A DNA stretch of 64,000 nt from Frankia sp. RB7 (GTDB lineage Bacteria > Pseudomonadota > Alphaproteobacteria > Rhizobiales > Xanthobacteraceae), in NCBI GenBank assembly GCA_030403585.1, contig JAUEPE010000005.1:62001-126000 (forward strand), in the 5' to 3' direction. Below, piece by piece: positions 61,479 through 64,000 of this stretch; position 1 is the first letter of the stretch, and the number at the start of each line of letters is the position of its first letter. The notes below the pieces were generated by a model. That model did no database searches, was not told where the DNA came from, and saw only the letters and a list, made by a program, of their open reading frames with translations. The position numbers and the translations under genes are program-made.

Positions 61479-63113
61479 TTAACCGAACTGGTTCATCGTG
61501 TTGTGCGCGCCGCCCGCCTTCAGGGCAGCCTCGCCGGCGAAGTATTCCTTGTGGTCGTCGCCGATATCGGAGCCGGCCATGTTCTGATGCTTGGCGCAGG
61601 CGATGCCCTGACGGATCTCCTGGCGCTGCACGTTCTTGACGTAGCCGAGCATGCCCTGCTCGCCGAAATACTCGCGGGCGAGGTTGTCGGTCGAGAGCGC
61701 TGCCGTGTGATAGGTCGGCAGCGTGATCAGGTGGTGGAAGATGCCGGCACGCTTGGCCGAATCCGCCTGGAAGGTGCGAATGCGCTCGTCGGCTTCAAGA
61801 GCCAGCGGCGTCTCGTCGTATTCCGGCTTCATCAGTTCGGCGCGGTTGTACTTCGAGACATCCTTGCCGGCTTCCTTCATCGCGTCGTAGACCTGCCAAC
61901 GGAAGTTGAGCGTCCAGTTGAACGAGGGCGAGTTGTTGTAGGCGAGCTTGGCGTTCGGAACGACCTTGCGGATGCGGTCGACCATCTTGGCGATCTGCTC
62001 GATATGCGGCTTCTCGGTCTCGATCCAGAGCAGGTCGGCGCCGTTCTGCAGCGAGGTGATGCTGTCGAGCACGCAGCGGTCTTCGCCCGTGCCAGCGCGG
62101 AACTGGTAGAGGTTCGAGGGCAGGCGCTTCGGACGCAGCATCTTGCCATTGCGGTTGATGATGACGTCGCCGTTGCGGGCGTTCTCCGGCGTCACTTCCT
62201 CGCAATCGAGGAAGCTGTTGTAGAGGTCACCGATGTCGCCCGGCTTGTGGCTGACGGCGATCTGCTGCGTGAGACCAGCGCCGAGCGAGTCGGTGCGGGT
62301 CACGACGACGCCGTCTTCGATGCCGAGCTCGAGGAAGGCGTGGCGGCAGGCGCGGATCTTCGCGAGGAAGACTTCGTGCGGCACGGTGACCTTGCCGTCC
62401 TGGTGACCGCACTGCTTCTCGTCGGAAACCTGGTTCTCGATCTGGAGCGCGCAGGCACCCGCCTCGATCATCTTCTTGGCGAGCAGATAGGTCGCCTCGG
62501 CGTTGCCGAAGCCGGCGTCGATGTCGGCGATGACGGGCACGACGTGGGTCTGGAAGTTGTCGATCTTCTCGATCAGCTCCTTCTCCCGGGTCTTGTCGCC
62601 TTCCTTGCGCGCCTTGTCGAGGTTGCGGAAGATGTCGTTGAGCTCGCGGGAATCCGCCTGCCGCAGGAATGTGTAGAGCTCTTCGATCAGCGCCGGCACC
62701 GAGGTCTTCTCGTGCATCGACTGGTCGGGCAGCGGTCCGAACTCGGAGCGCAGCGCCGCAATCATCCAGCCGGAGAGATAGAGGTAGCGGCGATCGGTCT
62801 TGCCGCCGAAGTGCTTCTTGACCGAGATCAGCTTCTGCTGGGCGATGAAGCCGTGCCAGCAACCCAGCGACTGGGTGTACTTGGTCGGATCGGCGTCATA
62901 GGCCGCCATGTCGCTGCGCATCAGCGCCGCGGTGTAGCGGGCGATGTCCAGACCGGTCTTGAAGCGGTTCTGGATGCGCATGCGCGCCACGGCCTCAGCC
63001 GCCACACCGTTCCAGGTCGGCTTGGTCTCGAGGAGCGCCTGGGCCGCCTCAACTTCGCTCTGATACGAAGCCGGACCCTGGAGGGTGTTCAAGCCACGGG
63101 GCTGATAGTTCAT
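61479..63113 (-). CDS. aceA: Isocitrate lyase
   Basis: A 544-residue glyoxylate-cycle enzyme splitting isocitrate into succinate and glyoxylate. The catalytic Cys lies in EKQCGHQDGK, a variant of the classical KKCGH motif seen in the long isocitrate lyase subgroup. VVPVIADIDAGFG binds the metal, and SPSFNWTLNF and LPTYHTAAL complete the site. Its length matches the 530-550-residue group, not the E. coli type. It is divergent from an ScfR/RamB-like regulator, with candidate operators in the shared gap. No malate synthase is in the window. Confidence 0.97.
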   Translation of the reverse strand: MNYQPRGLNTLQGPASYQSEVEAAQALLETKPTWNGVAAEAVARMRIQNRFKTGLDIARYTAALMRSDMAAYDADPTKYTQSLGCWHGFIAQQKLISVKKHFGGKTDRRYLYLSGWMIAALRSEFGPLPDQSMHEKTSVPALIEELYTFLRQADSRELNDIFRNLDKARKEGDKTREKELIEKIDNFQTHVVPVIADIDAGFGNAEATYLLAKKMIEAGACALQIENQVSDEKQCGHQDGKVTVPHEVFLAKIRACRHAFLELGIEDGVVVTRTDSLGAGLTQQIAVSHKPGDIGDLYNSFLDCEEVTPENARNGDVIINRNGKMLRPKRLPSNLYQFRAGTGEDRCVLDSITSLQNGADLLWIETEKPHIEQIAKMVDRIRKVVPNAKLAYNNSPSFNWTLNFRWQVYDAMKEAGKDVSKYNRAELMKPEYDETPLALEADERIRTFQADSAKRAGIFHHLITLPTYHTAALSTDNLAREYFGEQGMLGYVKNVQRQEIRQGIACAKHQNMAGSDIGDDHKEYFAGEAALKAGGAHNTMNQFG

Positions 63114-63216
63114 TGTGTGCTCTCTCTCGACATTTTTGACAGTGCATTGCGAAATGCGTGACAGAAGCTAAACGCGAGAAAGAGAAGTTCGTATAGAGGC
63201 CTTGCATTTGAATGGT

Positions 63217-63270
63217 GATGTTATGTAACATCGCTACATGTAATAGATGTTATTTTGTAAATTTTGTAAA
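63217..63270. promoter_or_regulatory. Candidate operators between aceA and the ScfR-like regulator
   Basis: GATGTTA-TG-TAACATC (63217-63232) is a perfect 16-base palindrome. Twenty bases on, ATTTTGTAA occurs twice back to back (63252-63260 and 63261-63269), resembling the T-rich TTTGCAAA-type sites of the RamB/ScfR family. The AT-rich sequence stands out in this GC-rich window. Confidence 0.65.
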
Positions 63271-63316
63271 AATAAAGGTCAGCAAGACTGCCCTTAACGC
63301 CACTGGAGATGTGAGA

Positions 63317-63502
63317 ATGCCCGCGGAGCCCGTTGTTTTCTCCCTCTCCCCGTTCTTACGGGGAGAGGGTCGGGGTGAGGGGCTCTCTCCACGCGCCCGA
63401 CTCTCACCTCCCCCGCGGAGACTCCCCCTCACCCGGATCGCATCTGCGATGCGCTCCGGCCTCTCCCCGCACGCGGGGAGAGGCGAAGAGGAGCGCCGCT
63501 GA
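63317..63502 (+). CDS. Upstream mini-ORF at the old start of the ScfR-like gene
   Basis: A 61-codon frame beginning MPAEP, with GGAG nine bases upstream, that reads through the palindromic repeat (GRGEGLSPRARLSPP) and ends in TGATG overlapping the start of the real regulator. Its first 16 bases, ATGCCCGCGGAGCCCG, repeat the first 16 of the regulator with one mismatch. It is probably not a functional protein but may couple translation of the regulator. Confidence 0.6.
   Translation: MPAEPVVFSLSPFLRGEGRGEGLSPRARLSPPPRRLPLTRIASAMRSGLSPHAGRGEEERR
63333..63501. repeat. Long GC-rich palindromic repeat, copy 2, inserted in the ScfR-like gene start
   Basis: CTCTCCCCGTTCTTACGGGG, GGTCGGGGTGAGGGGCTCTC, the GATCGCATCTGCGATGCGC block and CTCTCCCCGCACGCGGGGAG are the blocks of the 9428-9625 element, here in the opposite order. 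The element is flanked by near-identical 16-base copies (63317-63332 and 63502-63517), which look like a target duplication. Confidence 0.75.
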
Positions 63503-64000
63503 TGCCCGCCGAGCCCGGGAAAAAGCTGTTTGTCGGCCCACGCTTTCGGCGGATCCGGCAGCAATTGGGGCTGTCGCAGACCCAGATCGCGGAGGGGCTC
63601 GGGATCTCGCCGAGCTACATCAATCTGATCGAGCGGAACCAGCGCCCGGTGACCGCGCAGATCCTGCTGCGGCTGGCCGAAACCTATGACCTCGATCTGC
63701 GCGATCTCGCCACCGCTGACGAGGACCGCTTCTTCGCCGAACTCAACGAGATCTTCTCCGATCCGCTGTTCCGCCAGATCGACGTTCCCAAGCAGGAACT
63801 GCGCGACCTCGCCGAACTCTGTCCCGGCGTCACCCATGCGCTGCAACGGCTCTATGCGGCCTATGCCGAGGCGCGCCAGGGCGAGACGCTGGCGGCAGCC
63901 CAAATGGCCGACCGCGACGTCGGCACGCGCTACGAGGCCAATCCGGTCGAGCGCGTGCGCGAGCTGATCGAGGCCAACCGCAATTATTTTCCGGAGCTCG
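63502..64000 (+). CDS. ScfR/RamB-like short-chain fatty acyl regulator (3' end outside window)
   Basis: An open frame of at least 166 codons that runs off the window. It begins MPAEPGKKLFVGPRFRRIRQ; the XRE helix-turn-helix is LSQTQIAEGLGISPSYINLI then ERNQRPVTAQILLRLAE. The C-terminal part (FSDPLFRQIDVPKQELRDLA) is typical of the ScfR group, large regulators that bind short-chain acyl-CoA and control glyoxylate and propionate genes such as aceA. It is divergent from aceA, its probable target. GAGGAG lies upstream of the ATG at 63502, and the stop of a mini-ORF overlaps that ATG. Confidence 0.88.
   Translation, partial: MPAEPGKKLFVGPRFRRIRQQLGLSQTQIAEGLGISPSYINLIERNQRPVTAQILLRLAETYDLDLRDLATADEDRFFAELNEIFSDPLFRQIDVPKQELRDLAELCPGVTHALQRLYAAYAEARQGETLAAAQMADRDVGTRYEANPVERVRELIEANRNYFPEL

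Overview
The window looks like a chromosomal segment from an alphaproteobacterium, most probably Bradyrhizobium or a close relative. The pointers are a fused cytochrome b/c1 gene (fbcH) behind a Rieske gene, a bacteriophytochrome with an HWE-type kinase, a fused anthranilate synthase trpE(G) with a Trp-Trp leader peptide, DUF3551 and MXKDX-repeat secreted proteins, FixK/FNR boxes, high GC, and several families of GC-rich palindromic intergenic repeats. The assignment is an inference from gene content; no database was searched.

Layout. 1-7 kb: end of a glutathione transferase, a chemotaxis receptor, the red-light module bphO-bphP, and a LysR regulator divergent from a SnoaL-like protein across a clear operator. 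7-20 kb: a second glutathione transferase, FAD monooxygenase, thioesterase, diguanylate cyclase, mutY, a HigBA toxin-antitoxin pair, a DUF721 protein, a Tat-exported DsbA-like protein, smc and an Rsm22-like methyltransferase. 20-28 kb: LemA plus M48 protease, two adjacent P-loop ATPases, a GIY-YIG protein, apt, trpE(G) with its attenuator, a ParDE-type pair whose toxin is frameshifted, and a dienelactone hydrolase. 28-35 kb: fbcF-fbcH (respiratory bc1 complex), trmL, then a tight queE-queD-hemF-HAD run.

35-40.5 kb is the accessory stretch: an exported tandem HdeA protein, a class III cyclase with TPRs and five further small exported proteins, with three perfect TTGAT-N4-ATCAA FixK/FNR boxes inside 3 kb. 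It is followed by a methyltransferase-dioxygenase operon. 42.5-46 kb is an overlapping housekeeping operon (DUF1285, CoA pyrophosphatase, DUF6111, cca, TauE-like exporter). 46.4-53.2 kb is a MoxR-DUF58-DUF4159-membrane protein operon. 53-61 kb has a TonB receptor with a small Cys-containing exported partner, a GNAT protein, a membrane-glycan pair, a NUDIX protein and a phosphoesterase. 61-64 kb has isocitrate lyase divergent from an ScfR/RamB-like regulator that runs off the window; a palindromic repeat has apparently inserted just after the regulator's old start codon and duplicated it.

The strongest leads for unusual biology are the FixK-boxed set of small envelope proteins, the repeat-remodelled start of the glyoxylate regulator, the apparently leaderless trpL attenuator, and the frameshifted ParE. 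No rRNA, tRNA, CRISPR array or complete insertion sequence was seen.
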